Assembly (NCBI GenBank): GCA_013205085.1
Contig: JABMLH010000004.1
Coordinates: 186,001 to 250,000, forward strand
DNA from: Microbacteriaceae bacterium VKM Ac-2854
GTDB lineage: Bacteria; Actinomycetota; Actinomycetes; Actinomycetales; Microbacteriaceae
Length of the DNA stretch: 64,000 nt
Direction: 5' to 3'
In this document: positions 16,828 to 25,606 of the stretch, one piece after another
How positions within the stretch are numbered: position 1 is the stretch's first letter
Layout of the letters: each line of letters begins with the position of its first letter
Translations under genes and position numbers: made by a program
Notes under the pieces: generated by a model
Told to the model about the DNA's origin: nothing
The model's input: only the letters and a program-made list of their open reading frames with translations
Databases searched by the model: none

Positions 16828-19353
16828 TCAGTTGCCCCCGATGATCCAGGTGTCTTTCGCGCCGCCGCCCTGCGACGAGTTCACGACCATGCTGCCCTCC
16901 GCGGCGACACGGGTGAGCGCGAGGTCGGCGAGCCGCACATCCGCCGCCCCGGTGCCGGTGACGAAGACGAACGCGCGCAGATCGACGTGCCTCGGCTGCA
17001 GCTGCGTGCCCGAGAAGGTCGGCAGCGACGAGAGCGTCACCACCTCCTGCGCGACCCAGTCGCTCGGATCCGCAACGATCTCGGCTCGCCGGGCGGCGAC
17101 CGCGGAGGCGCTGGCGGAGGGACCGATCATCACGCCGCGACCGCCGAAGCCGCCGACCGGCTTGGTGACCAGCTCGCCGACGCGCTCCAGCACGATCCGC
17201 CGCTCCGCCTCGTCGCCAGGCCGGTACGTCGGCACGGACTCGAGCAACGGACGCTCGTCGAGGTAGTAGCCGATCAGCTCGGGAATGTTGCAGTACATCG
17301 CCTTGTCGTCGGCGAGCCCGTTACCCGGCGCGTTCACCAGCGCCACCGCGCCCGCCTCGGCGACGACGAGGATCTCGGCCCCGAGCGCGTGGGCGTCCGA
17401 ACGCGTGACGTCGGCCAGCTCATCGTCCAGGCGCAGGTAGAGCGCGTCGATCGCGGTCTCGCCCGCGAAGACGCGACCGTTCTGCACCCGGAGGTCGTCG
17501 GCGGTGACCAGGAGCAGCTGCGCCCCCTGGGCAAGCCGTCGGTGCTCGTACCACGCGGAGGATTCGGGGCCGCTGGAGAAGAGGGCGAGCACCGGAGCGG
17601 CGATGCCGGGGGTGCCGTCGGCCGCGGCGATCAGGGTGCGCCGCAGCTCGGCCAGCGCCGTGTGCGGATCCCGCAACGGGGTCGGCCGGGGCAGCTCCGG
17701 CACGATCGCATCCATCAGCTCGCGAATGCCCATGCCGTAGGCGAGGCCGCTGGGGTTGCGCACGTTGTCCTCGAGCACCCGCCAGCCGCCGAACTCGTTG
17801 CGCACCAGGTCGAAACCCATGATCGGCGCACGCACGGCGTCGCGCGGCAGGCGGGTCGCCTCGTCACGCCAGCCGGTGGCCAGGTGCAGCGGAGGCAGGA
17901 TGCCGTCGGCGACCACGCGCTGCTCGCCGTAGGCGTCGCGGAGGAACGCCTCGATCGCGCGGGCGCGCTGGCCCAGGCCCGCGGCCAGCTCGCCCCACTC
18001 GTGCGGCTGCAGGATGCGCGGCATCAGGTCGACCGGGAACGGCCGGTCCTCCCCCTCGACGCGGAAGCTGAACCCCGCGGCGGCGACCCGCTCGTCCCGA
18101 TCCGTGTTGCGCGCGGCGAGACCGGCGTCGCCGAGTTCGCGGAAGTGATCCACCAGCGGCGCGTAGACCGCGCGCGGCCGACCGCCGGAACCGACGGCCT
18201 CGTCTCCGGCGCGGACGCGGTAGCTGCGCAGGCTCGGCTCGGCCAGCGCCGGGCCGGAGGCGGGGCCGTGGGTCTCGGCGACGACGGCGTCCACGACCGC
18301 GTCGAGCGTGCCGTGCTCGGCGTAGACGGCGCGCTGGCGGTCGGCGGAGTTGCCGCGGGCGAGCGCGATCTCGGCGAGTTCGCGCACCTGCTGCAGGTCG
18401 CCGAGTTCGTCGAGGGCGGGCTGCAGCCGCGCGATCATGCTGCGCAGCGCCTCCGCCGCGGGCACCGGGCGCGGATGCTCGGTGTGATCCAGCAGTTCGC
18501 CCGCGAGCCCGCCGCGCGCGGCCTGCCACATCGCGGCGCGGTGGATCGGCGGCGGGGTCGGGCGGAACGCGCGCCCGGCCTCGATGTCGAGCTCGGCGGC
18601 GCGCACGAGGCCGCGGAAGAGGCCGGCGATCAGCACCGCGTCGTCCACGATCGGGGTCGCGTCGCAGACCCGGAGTTCGAGCGTCGGCGCGTGCGAACTC
18701 GGTCGCACGTCGAAGTACGCCATCTTCGAGTCGGCGATCACGCCGGTGGCGATCAGGTCTTCAAGAAGTCGGTCGTATTCCGCCGCGGAGGCGAGCGGAC
18801 CGGTCGCGCCCGCGCTCGGCCAACGCTGCCAGATGATGGTGCGGATGCTGGCGTAGCCGGTGTCCTGGCCGTTGAGGTACGGGCTGGAGGCGCTGAGCGA
18901 GAGCAGCACGGGCAGGTCCCGGGCGATGCGCTGCGCGATCTGCACGGCGAGTTCGCGATCGCTGACGCCGACATGGATCTGCGTTCCGCAGATCAGCTGC
19001 TCGTCCACAAGCATCCGGTACTGCTCCTGCATCCGCCCGTAGCGACCGGTGCTGGTCAACTCGAAGTCGGAGTAGTCGGAGCGCGGCGCGGTGCCGACCG
19101 CCGCGATGCCGATGCCGTCGGGAGCGGCGGCCTCGATCACCGCCTGGCGCAGCCGAGTGAGCTCGGTGCGCAGCCCGTCGAGGGTGTCGACGACGGGCGT
19201 GTTCGTTTCGACCGTGGTGCGCTGCAGTTCCGCGGAGAAGAACTCTTTCGGCAGTCGCGCGAGCACCTGCGGCGCGTGCGCCGACAGCTGCTTGGTCTTC
19301 AGATCGATGAGGTGGAGTTCTTCTTCTGCGCCGAGCGTCAGTTCTGCGGCCAT
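16828..19353 (-). CDS. Carboxylate-amine ligase (GCS2) fused to circularly permuted ATP-grasp ligase
   Basis: 841 aa fusion. Residues about 1-370 are a GCS2 (YbdK-like) carboxylate-amine ligase: LGAEEELHLIDLKT, TNTPVVDTLDGL, CGTQIHVGVSDRELA, TLELRVCDATP. Residues about 400-841 are a type 2 circularly permuted ATP-grasp: VLEDNVRNPSGLAYG, KPVGGFGGRGVMIGP, PRHVDLRAFVFV, NSSQGGGAKDTW. Each half forms ATP-dependent amide bonds, so one chain could make two bonds in sequence. ATG 19353 is 6 nt after TACGGT with no Shine-Dalgarno, i.e. leaderless. Amidoligase clusters are known to make peptide-like metabolites or modify proteins; the product here is unknown. The usual alpha-E and transglutaminase partners are not next to it. 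Confidence 0.88.
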   Translation of the reverse strand: MAAELTLGAEEELHLIDLKTKQLSAHAPQVLARLPKEFFSAELQRTTVETNTPVVDTLDGLRTELTRLRQAVIEAAAPDGIGIAAVGTAPRSDYSDFELTSTGRYGRMQEQYRMLVDEQLICGTQIHVGVSDRELAVQIAQRIARDLPVLLSLSASSPYLNGQDTGYASIRTIIWQRWPSAGATGPLASAAEYDRLLEDLIATGVIADSKMAYFDVRPSSHAPTLELRVCDATPIVDDAVLIAGLFRGLVRAAELDIEAGRAFRPTPPPIHRAAMWQAARGGLAGELLDHTEHPRPVPAAEALRSMIARLQPALDELGDLQQVRELAEIALARGNSADRQRAVYAEHGTLDAVVDAVVAETHGPASGPALAEPSLRSYRVRAGDEAVGSGGRPRAVYAPLVDHFRELGDAGLAARNTDRDERVAAAGFSFRVEGEDRPFPVDLMPRILQPHEWGELAAGLGQRARAIEAFLRDAYGEQRVVADGILPPLHLATGWRDEATRLPRDAVRAPIMGFDLVRNEFGGWRVLEDNVRNPSGLAYGMGIRELMDAIVPELPRPTPLRDPHTALAELRRTLIAAADGTPGIAAPVLALFSSGPESSAWYEHRRLAQGAQLLLVTADDLRVQNGRVFAGETAIDALYLRLDDELADVTRSDAHALGAEILVVAEAGAVALVNAPGNGLADDKAMYCNIPELIGYYLDERPLLESVPTYRPGDEAERRIVLERVGELVTKPVGGFGGRGVMIGPSASASAVAARRAEIVADPSDWVAQEVVTLSSLPTFSGTQLQPRHVDLRAFVFVTGTGAADVRLADLALTRVAAEGSMVVNSSQGGGAKDTWIIGGN

Positions 19354-19563
19354 TTTTCAACCGTACGTGCCGGAGCTGTCCAACGGCTATGCCGAAGGTG
19401 GGCGGGATGTGGGGGTCGCCGCGAATACGAATGTGCAGTATGCGCCCCGTCCGGTGGTCGAGACGCCCGATCGTCGCTCGGAGTGCGGGGGCACGTCTCG
19501 CTCCGGTGCCAGGATGGTTGCGGCGGAACCGCCTCTGCACGTCCGCCCGGTGACGCCAGTCGA

Positions 19564-20529
19564 ATGATGGAGACGATCGTGGACAACAGCACAGCCCCGG
19601 ATCTGATCGGCGATGTCCTCGCCGTGGTCGGCGAGCGCGTCAGAGCCGTTGTGGACCCGGCCCTCGGCGAGTGGTGGGGCCGGCTCATCCCCGGCGACGC
19701 CGCAGCCGAACCCGATCCGAGCGGCGCCCGGCTGCCCCTGCTCGCCCTGACCACGGAGCTGGAGGGCCGCGGGCGTCCGTTCGCCGCGACGCTGGGCCGT
19801 GCCGGGGCGCGCGCCGCCGAGACGCTGCTGGCGGCGAGTTCGGCCTGGGCGGCCGGCGAGCCGGTGGATGCGGAGAGCAGCATCCGCGTGGTCGACTCCG
19901 CGGCGCGACTGCTGCGTGTGCTCGGCGACGAGGATGCGGCGGAGCGGGTGTCGGCGGCGGGGAGTGCGGTGTCGGTCGTCGCGGAGGAGCCGGTCGCTGC
20001 GGCGGAGCCGGTCGCTGATGTGGAGCCGGACGCCGAGCCGGTCGGAGTGGTGGAGCCGGTCGTTGCGGCCGAGCCGATCGTTGCGGCCGAGCCGGTCGAC
20101 GCGCCGGCGCTCGACGAGGACGCCATCGAGTTGCCGCCGGCCACCAGCGTGAACCTCGGCGACTTCGCCATTCCCCAGGATTCGAACCCGTTCTACTCGC
20201 AGAGCACCTTCGCCGAGCGGATGCAGCGCGGCACGGCCGACCTTTTCGGCATCCGCGAGCCGGAACCCGAGCCGGCGCCAGTGGCCCAGGATCCGATCGT
20301 CGAGCCGGAACCCGAGCCGGAGCCGGAACTCGAAACCGAGCCCGAGCCGGAGCCGGCCGTCGAGGAGGTCGATGAGGAACCGGGCGCGATCGCCGCCTTC
20401 TTCGCCGCCGCGGGAGTCGTGCCGACGACTCCGGCGAGCGCCGCCCGCGCCGCGACGGAGCGTCACGGCCTGCCCGACGACGCCGAATCGGACGATCCCG
20501 AGCACAACAGCACGCCGCGCACGAGCTGA
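19564..20529 (+). CDS. Hypothetical acidic protein with Glu-Pro repeats
   Basis: 321 aa. Residues 1-135 are a compact alpha-helical domain (LIGDVLAVVGERVRAVVDPA, FAATLGRAGARAAETLLAAS). Residues about 140-185 are near-perfect repeats of a 6-residue unit, (V/I)VAAEP and variants. Residues about 235-270 are Glu-Pro runs (EPEPEPEPELETEPEPEP). The end is charged. The middle looks like a flexible, possibly wall-spanning or periplasm-spanning linker, but no signal peptide or helix is seen. Two adjacent ATG codons at 19564/19567; Shine-Dalgarno weak. Function unknown; divergent from the ligase operon. Confidence 0.65.
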   Translation: MMETIVDNSTAPDLIGDVLAVVGERVRAVVDPALGEWWGRLIPGDAAAEPDPSGARLPLLALTTELEGRGRPFAATLGRAGARAAETLLAASSAWAAGEPVDAESSIRVVDSAARLLRVLGDEDAAERVSAAGSAVSVVAEEPVAAAEPVADVEPDAEPVGVVEPVVAAEPIVAAEPVDAPALDEDAIELPPATSVNLGDFAIPQDSNPFYSQSTFAERMQRGTADLFGIREPEPEPAPVAQDPIVEPEPEPEPELETEPEPEPAVEEVDEEPGAIAAFFAAAGVVPTTPASAARAATERHGLPDDAESDDPEHNSTPRTS

Positions 20530-20538
20530 GCCGTCCAT

Positions 20539-20602
20539 AAATGACGTCGATCGGCCCCGCACGTACCCGGAACGGCCCGTTCGGGGTCGATCAGCGTCAT
20601 TT
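20539..20602. repeat. Palindrome, 21-bp arms with 3 mismatches
   Basis: AAATGACGTCGATCGGCCCC (20539) pairs with 20582-20602 around a 22-nt centre that contains a smaller inverted pair. It starts 10 bp after the stop of the 19564 gene and before the ECF42 operon promoter; candidate terminator. Confidence 0.75.
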
Positions 20603-20652
20603 GTGAACAGCACCCCGCAGAGAAGACTCTCGGAAGAAAGTTCACGAGGGCC

Positions 20653-20678
20653 TGTCGATCGAGCGCGAGCGCTGCGTC
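20653..20678 (+). promoter_or_regulatory. ECF42-type sigma promoter
   Basis: TGTCGA (20653-20658), 16-nt spacer, CGTC (20675-20678), about 50 bp before the first gene of an operon that encodes an ECF42 sigma factor. From memory, TGTCGA/CGTC is the reported ECF42 promoter pattern, so autoregulation is likely. The match is short and the conclusion rests on its placement. Confidence 0.6.
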
Positions 20679-20730
20679 ATGTCTCCGAGAGGATGAGCAC
20701 AGGGCTCGTCCGCAGGCTCAGGAGGAACTC

Positions 20731-21186
20731 ATGCCAGCACCCCTCGCCGTCACGGTGGAGACCGTGATCGCCGCCGAACCGAACACGCTCTACGACCTCG
20801 TCTCCGACGTCACACGGATGGGCGAATGGAGCCCCGAGACCGTGAGTGCGCGGTGGCTCGACGGCGCAACGGCCGCCGCCCCCGGCGTGCGTTTCGTCGG
20901 CACGAACGCCCTCGGCCGGCTGCGCTGGTCGACCAAGCCCACCATCGAGGTCGCCGAGCGCGGCGTGCGTTTCGCGTTCCGGGTGCCCGGCGCCTCCGGT
21001 CCGCTCTGGAGCTACGACTTCGAGCCCGTCGCCGGCGGCACCCGGGTCGTCGAGTCGATGTCGCAGTCGGCGCCCTCGCCCGCGATCCAGCGTTGGCTGC
21101 AGGCCCGCGCCGGCGTGACCGACCGCGGGGAGCACCTGCGCGCCGGCATGCGCACCACCCTCACCAACCTCGCGACCGCGATCTGA
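20731..21186 (+). CDS. SRPBCC family (polyketide cyclase-like) protein
   Basis: 151 aa START/SRPBCC fold: a lipid- or small-molecule-binding helix-grip domain. Begins with the strand VTVETVIAAEPNTLYDLVSDV, has the typical MGEWSPE loop, and ends with a long C-terminal helix (EHLRAGMRTTLTNLATAI). ATG preceded by AGGAGGA. It is the first gene of a three-gene run with the YCII/DGPF protein (13 bp gap) and ECF42 sigma factor (2 bp gap), and the likely promoter has an ECF pattern. Ligand unknown. Confidence 0.85.
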   Translation: MPAPLAVTVETVIAAEPNTLYDLVSDVTRMGEWSPETVSARWLDGATAAAPGVRFVGTNALGRLRWSTKPTIEVAERGVRFAFRVPGASGPLWSYDFEPVAGGTRVVESMSQSAPSPAIQRWLQARAGVTDRGEHLRAGMRTTLTNLATAI

Positions 21187-21199
21187 ATCGGAGCCTCCC

Positions 21200-21562
21200 A
21201 TGGACTACATGATCCTCATCCACAGCGACGAGACCTCGAGCATGCCGGCTCCCGGCGACGCGGGCTTCGAGCAGATGATGGCGGCCTGGGCCGCCTACAA
21301 CCAGCAGCTGATCGACGGCGGGCACTGGATCGCCGGCGCGATGCTGCGGCCCACCGCGACCGCGACGACGGTGACGCTGGCCGCCGGCTCCGCCCCCACG
21401 GTGACCGACGGACCCTACGCCGAGACCAAGGAGCAGCTCGGCGGCTTCTACCTCGTCGCCGCACCGGATCTCGATCGGGCGCTGGAGTTGGCCTCGGCGA
21501 TTCCGATCCCGTACGCGTCGATCGAGGTGCGCCCCGTCGCGGTACGGCCGGACGCCGTCTGA
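21200..21562 (+). CDS. YCII-related (DGPF domain) protein
   Basis: 120 aa with the family signature TDGPYAETKEQLGGFYLV in the middle (residues about 73-90) and ALELASAIPIPYASIEVRPV near the end. DGPF/YCII proteins are the standard genetic partner of ECF42 sigma factors, as seen here directly downstream. GGAGCC at 21190 serves as ribosome site. The molecular role is unknown in the family. Confidence 0.9.
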   Translation: MDYMILIHSDETSSMPAPGDAGFEQMMAAWAAYNQQLIDGGHWIAGAMLRPTATATTVTLAAGSAPTVTDGPYAETKEQLGGFYLVAAPDLDRALELASAIPIPYASIEVRPVAVRPDAV

Positions 21563-21564
21563 CG

Positions 21565-22815
21565 ATGTCCGCGGAGGTCGACGCCGCCGTCACCAGGGCG
21601 GCGCGGGAGGAAGGCGGTCGTGTGATCGCCCTCCTCGCGCACCGCTTCGGCAGCGTCGACCTCGCGGACGACGTGGTGCAGGAGGCGCTGATCGAGGCGT
21701 TGACGGCCTGGCGGGCCGGCGTGCCCGATAACCCGGCCGCCTGGCTGCTCACCGTCGCCCGCAATCGCGCGATCGATCGGATCCGCCGCGCCGCGAGCGC
21801 CGAGCGGCGAACCTTGGCCGCCGCGCCCGAGTTGTACGTGCACTCCGTCGATCCCGCGGACGAGTCGGAGGAGGAGGTGATGGTCGTGGACGAGGGCGAG
21901 GTGCCGGACGAGCGGTTGCGGCTGATGCTGCTGTGCTGCCACCCCGCGCTCGATCCCGGCGCCCAGGTCGCGCTGACGCTGCGCCTCGTCGGCGGGCTGA
22001 GCACGCCGGAGATCGCCGCCGCCTTCCTGCTGCCGGAGGCGACCATGGCCCAGCGCATCGTGCGGGCCAAGCGCAAGATCCGCGACGCGGGCATCCCTCT
22101 CTCCGTCCCGGCGGATCCGCGCGAGCGGGTGGGCGCGGTGCTCGGTGTGCTCTCGCTGGTGTTCAACGAGGCGTACCTCGCCCGCGGCGGCGCGGATGCG
22201 GTGGTGCGCGTGGACCTGGCGGAGGAGGCGATCCGGCTGGGTCGAGTGCTCCTGACGCTCGTGCCGGAGGACGCGGAGGTAGCGGGGCTGCTGGCGCTGA
22301 TGCTGTTCCAGCACGCGCGCGCCGCGAGCCGCACGGATTCGCTGGGCGAGCTGGTGCTGCTGGAGCAGCAGGATCGCAGCCGCTGGGATCTCGCCGCGAT
22401 CACCGAGGCGAACGCCGTCATCGTGAGCGCGATGGCGCGGATGCGACCAGGGCCGTTCCAGGTGCAGGCGCTGATCGCCGCGCGGCACGCGAACGCGCGC
22501 ACCGCGGCCGACACGGATTGGCCGGCCATCGCATCGCTGTACGCCCAGCTGAGCGCGATGACCGGTTCGCCCGTAGTGGCGCTGAATCACGCGGTCGCGG
22601 TCGCCATGGCGGACGGCCCGCGGGCCGGACTCGCCCTGCTGGAGGGGATCGACGAGCTCGATCGCTACTACCTGCTGCACGCGGCCAGGGGCGAGCTGAT
22701 GCTGCGGGTCGGGGCGGTGACGGATGCGCGAGCCGCGTTCGCCCGCGCGCTGCAGCTCACCGCGAATCCGGCGGAGCGGCGGCACCTGGAGCGGCGGATC
22801 GCGGCCGCTGGTTGA
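21565..22815 (+). CDS. RNA polymerase sigma factor, ECF42 group
   Basis: 416 aa. N-terminal sigma2 (FGSVDLADDVVQEALIEAL, WLLTVARNRAIDRIRR) and sigma4 (LCCHPALDPGAQVALTLRLV, STPEIAAAFLLPEATMAQRI) are followed by a 200-residue C-terminal extension that resembles the TPR-like domain of ECF42 proteins (FNEAYLARGG, LYAQLSAMTGSPVVALNHAV, YYLLHAARGELM). In this group the extension controls activity in place of an anti-sigma factor, and none is encoded here. It starts 2 bp after the DGPF gene. Likely recognises the TGTCGA/CGTC element in front of its own operon. Confidence 0.9.
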   Translation: MSAEVDAAVTRAAREEGGRVIALLAHRFGSVDLADDVVQEALIEALTAWRAGVPDNPAAWLLTVARNRAIDRIRRAASAERRTLAAAPELYVHSVDPADESEEEVMVVDEGEVPDERLRLMLLCCHPALDPGAQVALTLRLVGGLSTPEIAAAFLLPEATMAQRIVRAKRKIRDAGIPLSVPADPRERVGAVLGVLSLVFNEAYLARGGADAVVRVDLAEEAIRLGRVLLTLVPEDAEVAGLLALMLFQHARAASRTDSLGELVLLEQQDRSRWDLAAITEANAVIVSAMARMRPGPFQVQALIAARHANARTAADTDWPAIASLYAQLSAMTGSPVVALNHAVAVAMADGPRAGLALLEGIDELDRYYLLHAARGELMLRVGAVTDARAAFARALQLTANPAERRHLERRIAAAG

Positions 22816-22884
22816 GGCCGCCGGGCCGATCGAGGCTGCCGGAGCGCCCGGAGCCGGCCGCGCGGGAGGAGGTCTCGCCGCTCC

Positions 22885-23010
22885 CGTGTACGAAATGTCG
22901 GGTGGCGGCCGAGGCCACCTCCACCGGCACCCGCGAGATCCGCGGAATGACGCGGATCGCGATGACTCGCTGACGGGTGACCTTTCGCGCCGCCCGACAT
23001 TTCGTACACG
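22885..23010. repeat. Palindrome with 18-bp perfect arms
   Basis: CGTGTACGAAATGTCGGG (22885-22902) pairs with 22993-23010; the 90-nt interior holds further short inverted pairs. It lies between the sigma gene and the AI-2E gene, both on the plus strand. The A/T content of the arms contrasts with the surroundings. Confidence 0.8.
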
Positions 23011-23064
23011 CGGGGCCGCACACCGTAGGCTTCGAGCGTCGAATCACGGTCCCGAGGAGCATGC

Positions 23065-24135
23065 ATGACCCCCACCCGCTCCGTCGACGGCGCCGTCACT
23101 CCGGGCATCCGCATCGCCGCCGCCTGGAGCTGGCGCTTCCTCGCCGTCGTCGGTGTGCTGGCCCTGGTGTGTTGGCTGGTCTCGCTCGTACCGGTCGCGG
23201 TGATCCCGGTGATGGTGGCGTTGTTGCTGAGCGCCCTGCTGACCCCGCTGCGCGCGTTCCTGCAGCGACACCGCTGGCCGAAGTGGGCCGCCGTGCTGGT
23301 CAGTCTGCTGGCGCTGCTCATCGCCGTCGGCGGACTGATCACGCTCGTTGTGATGCAGACCCGCTCCGGATTCTCGGGCCTGCGCGAACAGAGCGTCACC
23401 GCCGCCGAAGGCTTCGAGGCCTGGATCGCGGCGCCGCCGTTCAACGTCACGGATGTGCAACTCAGCGACTGGCTCGATAAGGGGCTTACGGCGGCTCAGG
23501 CGCAGGCCGGCGCCATCGCCTCGGGCGCTCTGAAGGCGGGATCCGTGATCGCCGAGGTGTTCACCGGCACCCTGCTCACGCTGTTCACCCTGCTGTTCTT
23601 CCTGCTCGACGGCCGCGCCATCTGGAACTGGATCGTCCGGCTCTTCCCGCGAAACGCGCGGGCAGCGCTCGACGTCGCCGCCCAGTCCGGCTGGCGCACC
23701 CTGAGCCTGTTCGTCCGCGCCCAGCTCGCGGTCGCCGGCATCAACGCCGTCGGTATCGGCATCGGCGCGTTCGCCTTGCAGCTTCCGCTCGCCCTGCCGA
23801 TCGCCGTCGTGGTCTTCCTCGGTTCGTTCATCCCGATCGTCGGCGCCATCGCCACCGGTGCTGTCGCCGTGGTGATCGCCCTCGTCTACAACGGCTGGGT
23901 CGTGGCCCTGATCATGCTCGCGATCGTGATCGTGGTGCACCAGGTGGAGGGGCACGTGCTGCAGCCGTTGATCCTCGGTTCCGCGGTGGAGGTGCATCCG
24001 CTCGCCGTTGTGCTCGGCGTCGCCGCCGGACTCGAGATCGCCGGGATCGCCGGAGCCTTGTTCGCCGTGCCTCTGATCGCGACCGCGAACGCCATGATCA
24101 CGGCCGCCGCCCGGCATCACCGAGCACCCGAGTGA
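23065..24135 (+). CDS. AI-2E family transporter
   Basis: 356 aa with about seven or eight membrane helices and the family's long amphipathic segment between helices 3 and 4 (residues about 100-160). LLFFLLDGRAIWNWIVRLFP and GSFIPIVGAIATGAVAVVIAL are characteristic. Named for TqsA, but members export diverse substrates or exchange Na+(Li+)/H+; the substrate cannot be told. The ATG at 23065 is 5 nt from GAGGAG. Stop overlaps the start of the methyltransferase by 4 bases. Confidence 0.88.
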   Translation: MTPTRSVDGAVTPGIRIAAAWSWRFLAVVGVLALVCWLVSLVPVAVIPVMVALLLSALLTPLRAFLQRHRWPKWAAVLVSLLALLIAVGGLITLVVMQTRSGFSGLREQSVTAAEGFEAWIAAPPFNVTDVQLSDWLDKGLTAAQAQAGAIASGALKAGSVIAEVFTGTLLTLFTLLFFLLDGRAIWNWIVRLFPRNARAALDVAAQSGWRTLSLFVRAQLAVAGINAVGIGIGAFALQLPLALPIAVVVFLGSFIPIVGAIATGAVAVVIALVYNGWVVALIMLAIVIVVHQVEGHVLQPLILGSAVEVHPLAVVLGVAAGLEIAGIAGALFAVPLIATANAMITAAARHHRAPE

Positions 24136-24977
24136 ATCCGTTCGACCCCACGACACCGCTGGGTGCCGCGACGCTGGGCGCGCTCGCCTGCCCGATCTGT
24201 GCGGGCGAGCTGACCCCGCGAGGCCCCGAGCTGCGCTGCGAGAGCGGCCACTCGGCCAGCGTCGCACGCCAGGGCTACGCCTCTCTGCTGCGCGGCAAAC
24301 ACGCGACCTCGGGCGACACCGCCGAGATGGTGGCGGCGCGGGCGGACTTCCTCGCGGCGGGTCACTACGCCCCGATCGCCGAGGCACTGGCTGCGGCGTC
24401 CTCGCCCGGACTCACCGTCGACCTCGGCGCGGGCACCGGCTTCTACCTCGCGGCGGTGCTCGACGCGCAGCCCGCCTCCTTCGGGATCGCGCTGGACCTC
24501 TCCGCCTACGCCTGCCGGAGGGCGGCGCGCGCCCACCCGCGCGCCGTGGCCGCAACGGCGGATGCGTGGCAGCCGCTCCCCCTGCGCGACGCCGGCGCCG
24601 ATCTGCTGCTGAACGTGTTCGCCCCGCGCAACGGGCCCGAAATGCTGCGGATCCTGCGCCCGGGCGGTGCGCTGCTGGTGGTCACACCGACGCCGCATCA
24701 CCTCCGCGAGGTGCGCGCGCGGTTCGGGATGCTCGGGATCGACGAGCGCAAGGCCGACCGGTTGGACGCGCAGCTCGCCGATTTCGAGCGCGCCTCCGCC
24801 GCGACGATCGAGTACGTCACCCCGATGCCCGCCGCCGATCTGCGCAACGAGGTGCTGATGGGTCCGAGTGCGCACCACGTCGATCCCGAGCGGCTGGATG
24901 CGCTGCTCGCGGAGGTGCCCGGCGCACTGCCGGTCACGATCTCGGTCACGCTGACGAGGTATCGCCGGCCGGCGTAG
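24132..24977 (+). CDS. RlmA-like 23S rRNA (guanine) methyltransferase
   Basis: 281 aa SAM-dependent methyltransferase. N-terminal Zn ribbon with CPICAGEL and LRCESGHS, then GYASLLRG, and the Rossmann motif I VDLGAGTGFYLA (residues about 97-108). This is the RlmA(I/II) layout, which methylates N1 of G745/G748 in 23S rRNA; the actinobacterial TlrB/RlmA(II) enzymes can affect macrolide sensitivity. GTG start overlaps the AI-2E stop (GTGA), so translation is coupled. Which G is modified cannot be told. Confidence 0.85.
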   Translation: MNPFDPTTPLGAATLGALACPICAGELTPRGPELRCESGHSASVARQGYASLLRGKHATSGDTAEMVAARADFLAAGHYAPIAEALAAASSPGLTVDLGAGTGFYLAAVLDAQPASFGIALDLSAYACRRAARAHPRAVAATADAWQPLPLRDAGADLLLNVFAPRNGPEMLRILRPGGALLVVTPTPHHLREVRARFGMLGIDERKADRLDAQLADFERASAATIEYVTPMPAADLRNEVLMGPSAHHVDPERLDALLAEVPGALPVTISVTLTRYRRPA

Positions 24978-25210
24978 CGCGCTGCGCAGTTCGGTTCTCG
25001 GCTGCGCGGCGGCGACCCGGGGGCCTACTCCCCGGCCGCCGCCGTGCCCTTCGACCGTACGTCGACACGGCTTCGTGCCGCCGGGCGGAAGGGGCGAAAC
25101 GGGACAACTCGCGCGCTCTCGGAGCCTGTGGAGGAGGAGACGCGGATACCGGACAGCTCCCGTCCTGATGGCTGCGTAGCGTTGCAGTACCAGAACGGAA
25201 GGATCCGATC

Positions 25211-25606
25211 ATGACCAGTCCCCTCCGCGGACTCGCGAACATCAGCTACTTCGCCGACGATGTGCAGGCCGCCCGCGATTGGTACGCCGACTTCATCGGC
25301 GTCGAGCCCTATTTCGAGCGCGGCGGCGCGTACTTCGAGTGGCGCATCGGCGACGACGGTGACGAACTCGGCCTGATCGACGCGAAGTGGGCCCCGCCCG
25401 GGGCGGGCGGCACGGGCGGCGTGGTCGCGTACTGGCACGTCGACGACGTGTTCGGCGTCTACGAGCGGCTGCTCGAACTCGGCGCGCTGCCGCAGGACGA
25501 ACCGCGCGAGCGCGGCGAGGGCTTCATCACCGCCTCCGTCATCGACCCCTTCGGCAACGTCCTCGGTGTGATGCAGAACCCCAACTGGCTCGGGCGGCAC
25601 GAATGA
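25211..25606 (+). CDS. VOC family (glyoxalase/bleomycin-resistance fold) protein
   Basis: 131 aa, two beta-alpha-beta-beta-beta units typical of VOC proteins: NISYFADDVQAARDWYADFIG at the start and YWHVDDVFGVYERLLELGA in the middle, ending DPFGNVLGVMQNPN. The motif DPFGN plus acidic positions suggests a metal site. GGAAGGATC upstream of the ATG. Overlaps the next gene by ATGA. Substrate unknown. Confidence 0.85.
   Translation: MTSPLRGLANISYFADDVQAARDWYADFIGVEPYFERGGAYFEWRIGDDGDELGLIDAKWAPPGAGGTGGVVAYWHVDDVFGVYERLLELGALPQDEPRERGEGFITASVIDPFGNVLGVMQNPNWLGRHE

Noticed and set aside
16582-20529. 1315-codon open frame on the plus strand
   Set aside because: The first two thirds are antisense to the ligase/amidotransferase operon, whose domains are clear. 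Only the end from 19564 is taken as a gene.
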